NCBI GenBank assembly: GCA_044220635.1 | Contig: JBGAQP010000011.1 | Span: 54,231-118,230 of the forward strand | DNA: 64,000 bases | Source: JBGAQP01 sp044220635 | GTDB lineage: Bacteria; Pseudomonadota; Gammaproteobacteria; Burkholderiales; Usitatibacteraceae | Direction of reading: 5' to 3' | Part shown: positions 7,394 to 14,401 of the stretch, piece by piece | Position numbering within the stretch: position 1 is the stretch's first letter | Layout of the letters: every line of letters starts with the position of its first letter | Position numbers and translations under genes: made by a program | Notes under the pieces: model-generated | Told to the model about the DNA's origin: nothing | What the model saw: the letters and a program-made list of their open reading frames with translations, nothing else | Databases searched by the model: none

Positions 7394-7483
7394 CAACGCG
7401 TTCGAGCGGGCCGTGGGCCAACGTGGGCCGCGTCTGTCCGCGGCCGAGGCATCGTGCCCGGCCGCTCAACTGGGTCGTTAGAG
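7388..7483 (+). repeat. attC site of cassette 6 (96 bp)
   Basis: GTCTAAC at 7388-7394 and GTTAGAG at 7477-7483. The 3' half (GGGCCGCGTCTGTCCGCGG onward) is the same as in attC12. Confidence 0.95.
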
Positions 7484-7499
7484 CGCACGAAACGCGAAA

Positions 7500-7529
7500 T
7501 TGGAGGCGCCGCACTTTAGGAATTATGCT
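7500..7529 (+). promoter_or_regulatory. Candidate promoter of the panE cassette
   Basis: TTGGAG (7500-7505) and TATGCT (7524-7529) with an 18-base spacer lie in the unusually long 80-base leader of cassette 7, upstream of an AGGAGG ribosome-binding site 7 bases from the ATG. Confidence 0.4.
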
Positions 7530-7557
7530 GCCGCAAGAATCGTGAGGAGGTGAGGCT

Positions 7558-8478
7558 ATGCGCATTGCCGTCATGGGTTCCGGTGGTCTGGGCGGCTACT
7601 TTGGGGCCCGCTTGAGTCATGGAGGCGCAGAGGTCAACTTCATCGCGCGAGGGAGGCACCTGCAGGCAATGCGCAGTGAAGGCTTGCGCATTGAAGGGCC
7701 GGACGCCATTGTCCTTCCTCGCGTAAACGCGACAGACAACCCCGGCGAGCTCGGGACGGTCGATGTCGTGATGCTGTGCGTCAAGCTTTGGGACACAGAG
7801 GCTGCACTGCGCCAAATCCGACCTTTGGTCGGTCCTGCGACGACCATCATCTCTTTCCAGAATGGCGTGCTCAAGGACCACTACTTGCGCGCCGCCTATG
7901 ACGAGTCGCACCTCATGGGGGGCGTAGGGTACGTCGCGACAACCATAGACAGGCCCGGCGTCATCCGCCAGACCGGTCCGATGCAACGACTGCTCTTTGG
8001 GGAGTTTGATGGCTCGCGCTCGACCCGAGGGCAGGCGCTTCTCGAAGCCTGCTTGGCGGGCGGCATCAAGGCCGAGCTCTCGGAGAACATCCTGCGAGAA
8101 ATCTGGCAGAAGTATGTGTTTCTGGTGGGGCTGTCCGGAACCACGACGACGATCCGCAAGCCAATCGGTCCGATCCGGGAGAATCCGCAGACGCGAGCCT
8201 TCCTGCTTGACGTGATGAGCGAAGTGGTTGCAGTCGGCCGCGCACACGGCGTGGATCTGTCCGAGGACTACGCGCAGGTGCGCCTGCAGTTGGCGGACGA
8301 TGTGGCCTATGACATGACTTCGTCCATGCACCACGACCTCGAACGGGGCAATCGTCTCGAGGTGCGTTGGCTTGCCGGTGGCGTAGTCGAACTGGGTCGC
8401 GCCAAGGGCGTGCCCACACCACTCAACCGGGCCATCGCGGACATCTTGGCACTCCACGCTGCAGGACAAGCGAAGTGA
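7558..8478 (+). CDS. panE: 2-dehydropantoate 2-reductase (cassette 7)
   Basis: 306 residues of the ApbA/PanE family, which reduces ketopantoate to pantoate with NADPH in pantothenate synthesis. The N-terminal Rossmann motif is GSGGLGGYFGARL (residues 7-19), FQNGV marks the end of the nucleotide domain (about residue 101), and the C-terminal helical domain has IWQKYVFL with the likely catalytic lysine. A strong AGGAGG ribosome-binding site and a probable private promoter make it self-sufficient, unlike most neighbours. Several PanE-like proteins reduce other 2-oxoacids, so the substrate is not certain. Confidence 0.88.
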   Translation: MRIAVMGSGGLGGYFGARLSHGGAEVNFIARGRHLQAMRSEGLRIEGPDAIVLPRVNATDNPGELGTVDVVMLCVKLWDTEAALRQIRPLVGPATTIISFQNGVLKDHYLRAAYDESHLMGGVGYVATTIDRPGVIRQTGPMQRLLFGEFDGSRSTRGQALLEACLAGGIKAELSENILREIWQKYVFLVGLSGTTTTIRKPIGPIRENPQTRAFLLDVMSEVVAVGRAHGVDLSEDYAQVRLQLADDVAYDMTSSMHHDLERGNRLEVRWLAGGVVELGRAKGVPTPLNRAIADILALHAAGQAK

Positions 8479-8488
8479 GTGACGTGCG

Positions 8489-8584
8489 CTCTAACAACGC
8501 GTTCGAGCGGTCCGTGGGTCATGGTGGACCGCGTCTGGCCGCGGCAAAGTGGTCGTGGCCGGCCGCTCAACTAGATCGTTAGAG
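8489..8584 (+). repeat. attC site of cassette 7 (96 bp)
   Basis: CTCTAAC at 8489-8495 and GTTAGAG at 8578-8584, with typical arms. Confidence 0.95.
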
Positions 8585-8605
8585 CGCACTGAATCGGCGT
8601 CGGAA

Positions 8606-9142
8606 ATGACAAATCGCGAGTTTCTCGAAGCAGTTCAGAGTCGGGCCGCCCGGGCCGCAGTGGGTACCTCAGCAGTGCGAGGCGGTCCCTCTGGAACAAA
8701 GGACGCGGCCAGAGATCATCTTCGCAGTATTGATCTCCGCAGATTCGCGGTCTCTCCTTCAAGGTTTCCGTCTGTCCTGAATCGAGAGACGAAGCAACTC
8801 CTCAAGGTGTTGCCGAGAGGTGCTCGTTGGGGGCTCGCCCGTAAGGTCCTCAACATATTTCTGCGCGACTGCCTGTACACGACCTATCTCGAAAGTCGAT
8901 TCCGCCTGAGCAAGGCTGAGGCAGCGCTCGAGATTCCCCTCGACAAGCTCACCGCGACGGGCCTCCGCCGGTTCGCTGGACCACGGGCCCTTCCCGCGTG
9001 GAGTGGGGTAAAACACCTAACACCGCGAGTCAGTGCCAAGTATCAAGCGGCGGCAATGGCAATGTCCGATGCGCTCGGGATTCATCGCGTCCACGTGGAT
9101 TCTGTTCTGTGGTCGCAAGAGAGAGACGCAAGTGCGATCTAA
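8606..9142 (+). CDS. Hypothetical protein (cassette 8)
   Basis: 178 residues from the ATG at 8606; an upstream in-frame ATG at 8549 would start inside attC7. Visible features are a basic helical N-terminal third, an LNIFLRDCLYTTYLESRF segment and a C-terminal GIHRVHVDSVLWS strand. I do not recognise the family with confidence. The stop codon is supplied by attC8. Confidence 0.6.
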   Translation: MTNREFLEAVQSRAARAAVGTSAVRGGPSGTKDAARDHLRSIDLRRFAVSPSRFPSVLNRETKQLLKVLPRGARWGLARKVLNIFLRDCLYTTYLESRFRLSKAEAALEIPLDKLTATGLRRFAGPRALPAWSGVKHLTPRVSAKYQAAAMAMSDALGIHRVHVDSVLWSQERDASAI

Positions 9143-9262
9143 CAACGCGTTGGAGCGGACCGTGGACTATCGGGGGCCGCACCTTGGTTGCCAACCAATA
9201 ATTGGCTGCCTCTGCATGCGGCAAGCGGTGGGTCGCGCGGCCGCTCAACTCGGTCGTTAGCC
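9137..9262 (+). repeat. attC site of cassette 8 (126 bp)
   Basis: ATCTAAC at 9137-9143 and GTTAGCC at 9256-9262. Standard arms enclose an enlarged centre containing a separate small dyad (TTGGTTGCCAACC), making it the longest attC of the array. Confidence 0.9.
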
Positions 9263-9269
9263 AGTCCCG

Positions 9270-9572
9270 ATGATTCTGGAGGCAGCACCGCTACAGGTCA
9301 GGCCAGGGCAGTCGGACGCATTCGAAGCAGCATTTCGCGAGGCACAAGCGATCATTTCCTCAATGCCAGGGTATCGGTCGCACGAGCTCCAGCGCTGCCT
9401 TGAGCGCGAAGGTCACTATTTGCTTCTCGTGCGGTGGGACAGTGTTGCAGCCCACGAAGAGGGGTTCCGGAACTCGCCTCAATACCAACAGTGGAAGAAG
9501 TTGCTGCATCATTTCTACGATCCATTTCCGACTGTCAATCACTATGAGCAAGTGTCAGGCGGGCCTGTCTAA
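9270..9572 (+). CDS. ABM domain protein, copy 2 (cassette 9)
   Basis: 100 residues, identical to the protein at 7091-7393 except Gly to Val and Lys to Asn at two positions near the middle. The cassette body from GTTAGCCAGTCCCG onward is also nearly identical, so this is a recent cassette duplication. The attC that follows is a different variant from the one behind copy 1. Confidence 0.85.
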   Translation: MILEAAPLQVRPGQSDAFEAAFREAQAIISSMPGYRSHELQRCLEREGHYLLLVRWDSVAAHEEGFRNSPQYQQWKKLLHHFYDPFPTVNHYEQVSGGPV

Positions 9573-9662
9573 CAACGCGTTGGAGCGGACCTGGGGGCAG
9601 CGTTGGCCGCGTCTGGCCGCGGCCCACCCATCGTGGCCGGCCGCTCAACTCGGTCGTTAGGT
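9567..9662 (+). repeat. attC site of cassette 9 (96 bp)
   Basis: GTCTAAC at 9567-9573 and GTTAGGT at 9656-9662. The centre differs clearly from attC6 although the genes are duplicates. Confidence 0.95.
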
Positions 9663-9673
9663 GCCGAGGGAGA

Positions 9674-11875
9674 TTGTTGAAGACCATGAGGCTGACGGGC
9701 TTATCCATCACCAACTATCGGGCGCTCAAGGACGTTTCGATCCCTCTTTCACGCTTCGGCTGCCTGATCGGGGAGAACAACGCGGGCAAGTCATCCTTCT
9801 TGCAGGCGTTGTCCCTGTTCTTCTCCGGCACCAAGTTGGCCGCCAGCCACTTCTTCGACGAGTCCAAACCCATCCGTATCGCAGTGACCTTCGAAGGCAT
9901 CAGTGAGGCGGACCTGGCCCGGCTGGCCGACGAGCATCGCACGCGAGTGGCCGGGATAGTCAAGAATGGACGCCTCGTTCTCGTGCGTGCGTACGACACT
10001 ACTGGCAAGAGTTCACTACTCTACAACACGCTCACGCCTGCCGACGCCCGCTTCTCTGCGGAGAACATCTCTGCCCTTCTGAAAGGCGGTCGTGCAGGGC
10101 AAGCATTCGTCGCCAAAGTGGTGCAGACGTTCCAGGAATTGGACGGCATCGTCGATACGACCATGAATCAAGATGCTGTCAGGCAGAAGATTCAGGAACT
10201 AGCCGACGCACTACCCGACGATCAGAAAACTGCCGCCGATCAAGCTTTGCCGACAGGCATCGACAAGAGCATCGAGCCGATGCTGCCTGACCCGATCTAC
10301 ATCCCGGCGGTGAAAGACCTCGCCGACGACATCAAGACAACCGAGAGTACCCCGTTCGGGAAGATCCTGGCCATCCTTCTGCAAGCCGTCGAGTCGAAGT
10401 TGCCGGATGCGCAACGGCTCTTCGAAGAACTCAACGCCAAGCTCAACCGCGTCCAGCATCCCGACGGAACGGTTGTGGACGGGCGGCTCGATGAGGTGAA
10501 GCTGATCGAGTCCACCGTCGAGAAGTACGTCCGCGAAAGTTTCGCCGACGTGGCACTCCGCATCACGATCCCGCCGCCGGAATTGAAGACCGTCTTCTCG
10601 TCCGCCCGCATCTACGCCAACGATGGTGTCGACGGCTTGATTGATTCCAAAGGCGACGGGTTGCGTCGCGCAATTGTCTTCTCCATCCTGCGGTCCTACG
10701 TGGAACTCAAGGCGAGACTCGCGCCAGTTGTGACGCCGGTGGAAGAACCGGCTCAGGATGCCGAACCGGCACAGCCACAAGTGGAACCCGCCCCGGCATC
10801 CTACCTGCTGATGTTTGAGGAACCGGAGTTGTTCCTTCACCCCAAGGCCCAGCACATCCTTTTCGATGCCCTGCGGGTCTTCGCCAAAGAGCATCACGTT
10901 CTCGTTACGACTCACTCCCCGATGTTTTTCGGCCCGGGGGCGACAGAGACGTTCGTAAAGCTGCGCAAGGTGACGAATGCCGCGACAGCGCCAAAGCCAT
11001 TCACGCAGGTCCAGCCGGTTGACCTGTCCGACATGACCGCCAAGGACCAGTTCCAAATCATCTGCTTCGAGAACAACAACGCCGCCTTCTTTGCGGATAC
11101 GGTCGTTCTGGTCGAGGGAGACAGCGATTACCTGCTCATGCCGCACATCGCCCGGACGCTTGATCCCTCGTGGGACGTGGCGAAAGTGCCGATTGTGTTC
11201 GCTCGGATCACGGGCAAGGGCAACATCCGGCGGTATCGAGGGTTCTTCACCAGGTTCGGGATGAGAGTACCGGTCATCGCCGACCTCGACCTGCTGGTCA
11301 ACGGCTTCGACCACATCGCCCCCGAAAGTGCCGTCAAGACCGCAAGAGACAATCTCCTGGCAAAGGTCGATGAATTGATCGTGCCGGATGCGAACGGTCC
11401 ATCCGCGAAAGAAGCCAAAGATGCCCACGATTCTGGCGAACTTCGTGGCCTGTGGCGAAAGGTCCGGGAGTCCCAGGCGAAACTCAAGGATGGTGCCTGC
11501 ACGCAGGCTGAGCATGACGCCGCCGTAGAGGCGTTCTTCGCTTGGCAGCGAAAGGCCGATCGCCTCGCGGTCCTCAAGACCAGCACCGACGCACAGATGC
11601 TGCAGTTAAAACATCGCCTGTTGGAGATGCTGAGAGCGGTCGATGTCTATGTACTGGAACGTGGCGCGATAGAGCAGTACTACCCCGACACCATCACGGG
11701 GGCGGATAAGCCGTCGCGCGCCCAGGACTTCTGTGCCAAGGTTGCCGCGCGCGACGCGATCCTTGACTGTTGCGGCGAACAATCTGTCGAGCGCAACGGT
11801 GCGCCGCAGAGCATCAAGGAGTTCGATCTCATTTTTCAAGGCATCTTTGGAGATCCTCAAGGGCAAAGTAGCTGA
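9674..11875 (+). CDS. OLD-family ATP-dependent nuclease (AAA ATPase plus TOPRIM), cassette 10
   Basis: 733 residues from TTG at 9674, or 729 from ATG at 9686; the start is uncertain, and a GAGGGAG lies just upstream. An ABC-type ATPase half carries Walker A GENNAGKSS (residues 33-41), Walker B YLLMFEEPELFLHP (from about 376) and a TTHSP H-loop (about 413). The C-terminal TOPRIM nuclease domain has VLVEGDSDYLL (about 478) and VIADLDLL (about 533), the metal-binding acidic residues. Stand-alone OLD proteins act as DNA nucleases in phage exclusion; no GajB-like helicase gene follows. At 2.3 kb this is by far the largest cassette. Confidence 0.9.
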   Translation: MLKTMRLTGLSITNYRALKDVSIPLSRFGCLIGENNAGKSSFLQALSLFFSGTKLAASHFFDESKPIRIAVTFEGISEADLARLADEHRTRVAGIVKNGRLVLVRAYDTTGKSSLLYNTLTPADARFSAENISALLKGGRAGQAFVAKVVQTFQELDGIVDTTMNQDAVRQKIQELADALPDDQKTAADQALPTGIDKSIEPMLPDPIYIPAVKDLADDIKTTESTPFGKILAILLQAVESKLPDAQRLFEELNAKLNRVQHPDGTVVDGRLDEVKLIESTVEKYVRESFADVALRITIPPPELKTVFSSARIYANDGVDGLIDSKGDGLRRAIVFSILRSYVELKARLAPVVTPVEEPAQDAEPAQPQVEPAPASYLLMFEEPELFLHPKAQHILFDALRVFAKEHHVLVTTHSPMFFGPGATETFVKLRKVTNAATAPKPFTQVQPVDLSDMTAKDQFQIICFENNNAAFFADTVVLVEGDSDYLLMPHIARTLDPSWDVAKVPIVFARITGKGNIRRYRGFFTRFGMRVPVIADLDLLVNGFDHIAPESAVKTARDNLLAKVDELIVPDANGPSAKEAKDAHDSGELRGLWRKVRESQAKLKDGACTQAEHDAAVEAFFAWQRKADRLAVLKTSTDAQMLQLKHRLLEMLRAVDVYVLERGAIEQYYPDTITGADKPSRAQDFCAKVAARDAILDCCGEQSVERNGAPQSIKEFDLIFQGIFGDPQGQSS

Positions 11876-11885
11876 GTGATTCGGC

Positions 11886-11946
11886 ACCTAACAACAGCAT
11901 GCAGCGGACGGCGCTGCGCGCCGCCGCTGATGCTGGGCGGTTAGAC
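11886..11946 (+). repeat. attC site of cassette 10 (61 bp, foreign type)
   Basis: ACCTAAC at 11886-11892 and GTTAGAC at 11940-11946 with arms CAGCATGCAGCGGACGG and GCCGCTGATGCTGGGCG. It is unlike the 96-bp class, suggesting the cassette arose in another integron. Confidence 0.93.
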
Positions 11947-11952
11947 TGCACC

Positions 11953-12483
11953 ATGAGAGTCCGGGGTCAACGATCAAGCATTGCTACGCAGGTACCTGGA
12001 CTGAAGGAGGACTCCTTTCTATGGGGCGGAAAGGAGTTTCCCTACAGCTCAGTGCTAACGATTGAGCGATACGCGCGTAGCACTTCGGTGAATTGGATTC
12101 CGGTCGGCGAGTTTGTTGAACTCAAGATCTGGCTGCGCGGCGAACTGAACCCGATAGCATTGACGGCATCGTTTTCTGGAACCGCAGTTGCGCTCAACGA
12201 CATCTATCGCCAGTTCGCTGAAAAGACTTTCGCGACAAGGGCCAAGATCTATTTGGACCAGCTTCAAGCCAGGGGTTTCATTGACTACGGGGGCGCCCGC
12301 TTCTTTGCAAACGGAGAAGTCGAAAAATCAGGGATTCGCACCGACCTCCGCAAGGCGCGATTGTCACAGAGTCCTTTTGAGTTGGTGATCGCAGGTTCGA
12401 GTAGTTTCGCCGTGTCCACCCGTAAGGATGTCGATGTGTTTGTGTCTCTACTCCAGCGCCTATTTGGGGTCCGTTGTGAGTAG
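11953..12483 (+). CDS. Hypothetical protein, possible PH-like domain (cassette 11)
   Basis: 176 residues from ATG 11953, 12 bases after the cassette boundary and without a ribosome-binding site. The N-terminal half alternates short strands (FLWGGKEFPYSSVLTIERY, VELKIWL, IALTASF) in a way that resembles bacterial PH-like domains; the rest is mixed, with LSQSPFELVIAG near the end. No catalytic motif is visible. Function unknown. Confidence 0.5.
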   Translation: MRVRGQRSSIATQVPGLKEDSFLWGGKEFPYSSVLTIERYARSTSVNWIPVGEFVELKIWLRGELNPIALTASFSGTAVALNDIYRQFAEKTFATRAKIYLDQLQARGFIDYGGARFFANGEVEKSGIRTDLRKARLSQSPFELVIAGSSSFAVSTRKDVDVFVSLLQRLFGVRCE

Positions 12484-12488
12484 GTGCC

Positions 12489-12507
12489 GTCTAACAACTA
12501 GTTAGAG
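12489..12507 (+). repeat. Collapsed attC between cassettes 11 and 12 (19 bp)
   Basis: R'' GTCTAAC (12489-12495) is separated from R' GTTAGAG (12501-12507) by only AACTA. All central sequence is missing, leaving a short palindrome. It is probably inactive or poor as a recombination site, so cassettes 11 and 12 may now move as one unit. Confidence 0.85.
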
Positions 12508-12517
12508 CGCACAACAA

Positions 12518-13030
12518 ATGGACCGACTGGGCACGTTTGAAGATGCCAAAGATAAGGTGCTTGCTGAAATCAAGCGCTGCCTAGCTACTGTGCGGTCTCT
12601 TGCAACCCAGCCGTTCAACTCGCCTAATGAGGGGGTGGGAATTCTCGATAGGCTGCGCAAGGAAACGTACGAAGACCTAAATCAGATTCAGCACGAACAT
12701 CTAATCGTTCGCGCCGCAGAGTGGCTGATTTCGGCAAGCATTTGTCCTCGCACCACGCAGTGGTATTGGAACCCGCGCCAGACCGGCGACCATCAGGAGC
12801 CAGATCTCCGCGGCATACACAACAAGGAAATTGTGGTCTCAGCAGAAATCACCACCTCAGACAGCCCTAAAGGTGTCATCGACACACGCATGAGACACAC
12901 GCTGGAAAAGTTGGCGCACATGGAGGGGGGCAAGTACTACTTTGTTCGCACCGACTCAATGCGGACAAGAGCCAACACAAAGATCTTGAAGCGTCGCTTG
13001 GCAATACAGGTTGTGAAAATCGATGTATAG
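12518..13030 (+). CDS. Possible PD-(D/E)xK nuclease-fold protein (cassette 12)
   Basis: 170 residues. A helical N-terminal half is followed by EPDLRG (Asp96) and a strand VVSAEIT (Glu110, Thr112), the spacing expected of a PD-(D/E)xK metal site, with Thr in place of the usual Lys. A YYFVRT strand follows. It may be a degenerate or variant restriction-like nuclease. It starts 16 bases after the collapsed attC. The fold call is an inference from two short motifs. Confidence 0.45.
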   Translation: MDRLGTFEDAKDKVLAEIKRCLATVRSLATQPFNSPNEGVGILDRLRKETYEDLNQIQHEHLIVRAAEWLISASICPRTTQWYWNPRQTGDHQEPDLRGIHNKEIVVSAEITTSDSPKGVIDTRMRHTLEKLAHMEGGKYYFVRTDSMRTRANTKILKRRLAIQVVKIDV

Positions 13031-13039
13031 CCAAGTGCG

Positions 13040-13135
13040 CTCTAACAATCCGTTCGAGCGGACGTGTGGGGTGAATGGGCCGCGTCTGTCCGCGGCCGAG
13101 GCATCGTGCCCGGCCGCTCAACTTGGTCGTTAGAG
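13040..13135 (+). repeat. attC site of cassette 12 (96 bp)
   Basis: CTCTAAC at 13040-13046 and GTTAGAG at 13129-13135. It shares its 3' half with attC6 while the left arm differs. Confidence 0.94.
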
Positions 13136-13154
13136 GTACTGCAGGAAGCAGTGC

Positions 13155-13172
13155 GCCATATGAACATATGGC
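13155..13172 (+). promoter_or_regulatory. Likely BrnA operator
   Basis: Perfect inverted repeat GCCATATG-AA-CATATGGC, 31 bases before the brnT start. BrnTA modules are autoregulated by BrnA, so this is the probable binding site. Confidence 0.55.
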
Positions 13173-13203
13173 TATGTCGCCATACCCGTGGTAGAGTATC
13201 CGC

Positions 13204-13494
13204 ATGGTGCTGGCGACCTTTGAGTGGGATCCCGTCAAGGACCTCGAGAATCGGCGGAAGCACAAGGTCTCCTTTTCGGAAGCGCAGTACGCATTCGCCG
13301 ATACAAGACGCGTCATCGCCGAGGATCTCGATCACAGCACCAGGGAAAAGCGGTACTTCTGCTTCGGCCGGGTGCAACGAGGCGTACTCACCGTCCGCTT
13401 CACTTACCGAAGCGGCGTCATCAGGATCTTTGGCGCTGGATTCTGGCGCAAAGGGAAAGCCATCTATGACCGCGAAAACCAAATACACCAATGA
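13204..13494 (+). CDS. brnT: BrnT-type RNase toxin (cassette 13)
   Basis: 96 residues with the BrnT hallmarks FEWDPVKDLENRRKHKVSF at the N-terminus, the AFAD and STREKRYFCFGRV segments and a terminal RVI-like strand. BrnT has a RelE-like RNase fold and is neutralised by BrnA. It overlaps brnA by 29 bases and has its own operator-like palindrome upstream. Confidence 0.92.
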   Translation: MVLATFEWDPVKDLENRRKHKVSFSEAQYAFADTRRVIAEDLDHSTREKRYFCFGRVQRGVLTVRFTYRSGVIRIFGAGFWRKGKAIYDRENQIHQ

Positions 13495-13765
13495 ACCCAT
13501 TGGGGAGTACCGGGTCGTTCCGGATTTTCTTCCCCCGCCCGACCAACTCGCCTTCCGCGATGAAGGGGTGAAGGTCACAATTGCCCTGAGCAAGCGGAGC
13601 GTCGACTTCTTCAAAGCGCACGCAGCAAGAAACCAGACGCAATATCAACGGATGATCAGGCAGTTGCTTGACGCCTACGTAGACGCCTTTGCGCAACCTC
13701 TAACCACACGTCCGAGCGGACGAACTACCCGGAGTGCTTCGCGTCCAGGCCGCCGCTCAACTTAG
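13466..13765 (+). CDS. brnA: BrnA-type antitoxin with attC-encoded tail (cassette 13)
   Basis: 99 residues. VKVTIALSKRSVDFFKAHA followed by YQRMIRQLLDAYV is the ribbon-helix-helix DNA-binding region of BrnA. As with HigA in cassette 5, no stop precedes the attC: the frame reads through attC13 and adds a tail (SGRTTRSASRPGRRST) to a TAG at 13763. Confidence 0.88.
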   Translation: MTAKTKYTNEPIGEYRVVPDFLPPPDQLAFRDEGVKVTIALSKRSVDFFKAHAARNQTQYQRMIRQLLDAYVDAFAQPLTTRPSGRTTRSASRPGRRST

Positions 13766-13774
13766 TCGTTGGAC
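13698..13774 (+). repeat. attC site of cassette 13 (77 bp)
   Basis: CTCTAAC at 13698-13704 and GTTGGAC at 13768-13774. Same length class and similar centre as attC5; it lies within the brnA frame. Confidence 0.9.
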
Positions 13775-13817
13775 CGCATGAGAAGTCACGTCACTGGTTG
13801 CAAGGGAGGAACCATCG

Positions 13818-14276
13818 ATGATCGCGGGAGCCCGATACGGACATACCAATCTGATAGCAAGGGACTGGAAAGCACTATCCCGTTTCTACCAGGAACAATT
13901 CGGCTGTGTACCCGTTCCGCCGGTCCGCGACTTCAAGGGTCCGGATCTGGAGCGCGGCACAGGCATACCAGGTGCCGAGTTGCGAGGTGAACATCTGCGT
14001 CTGCCCGGGCACGGTCCAGAAGGCCCCACACTGGAGATCTTCAACTACAACATCCTCGAGGAAAAGCCCGAACCAGCAGTGAACAGGCCCGGCTTCGGTC
14101 ACATCGCATTCGTCGTGGACGATGTGGCGGCAGCGCGCGAAGCCATACTCGCCGCAGGAGGTCGTCCTGTTGGAGACATTGTCACGCTGACCAATGCACT
14201 CGGCAAGAAGCTCACCTGGGTCTACGTCACGGATCCAGAGGGCAATATCCTCGAGATTCAGTCACGGCCGAAATGA
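13818..14276 (+). CDS. VOC (glyoxalase/bleomycin resistance) family protein (cassette 14)
   Basis: 152 residues with two beta-alpha-beta-beta-beta halves: GARYGHTNLIARDWKALSRFY at the N-terminus, and GFGHIAFVVDDVAAAREAI then DPEGNILEIQ at the C-terminus. The His, Glu and Gln metal-ligand positions are plausible. A GGGAGG ribosome-binding site precedes the ATG, and the leader is 49 bases. The substrate is unknown. Confidence 0.87.
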   Translation: MIAGARYGHTNLIARDWKALSRFYQEQFGCVPVPPVRDFKGPDLERGTGIPGAELRGEHLRLPGHGPEGPTLEIFNYNILEEKPEPAVNRPGFGHIAFVVDDVAAAREAILAAGGRPVGDIVTLTNALGKKLTWVYVTDPEGNILEIQSRPK

Positions 14277-14299
14277 CACGATATCGGCCATGGCATGCG

Positions 14300-14374
14300 G
14301 TCTAACAAGGCGCTCCAGCGGACCGACCCGCCTCGCTTCGCTCGGCTCGCGGCCGCCGAGCGCCGGCGTTAGGC
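14300..14374 (+). repeat. attC site of cassette 14 (75 bp, distinct type)
   Basis: GTCTAAC at 14300-14306 and GTTAGGC at 14368-14374. The arms (AAGGCGCTCCAGCGGACC; GCCGAGCGCCGGC) resemble attC sites of other chromosomal integrons rather than the 96-bp class. Confidence 0.92.
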
Positions 14375-14401
14375 CGCACAGAACATCCGCCGAGCGCCAT
14401 C

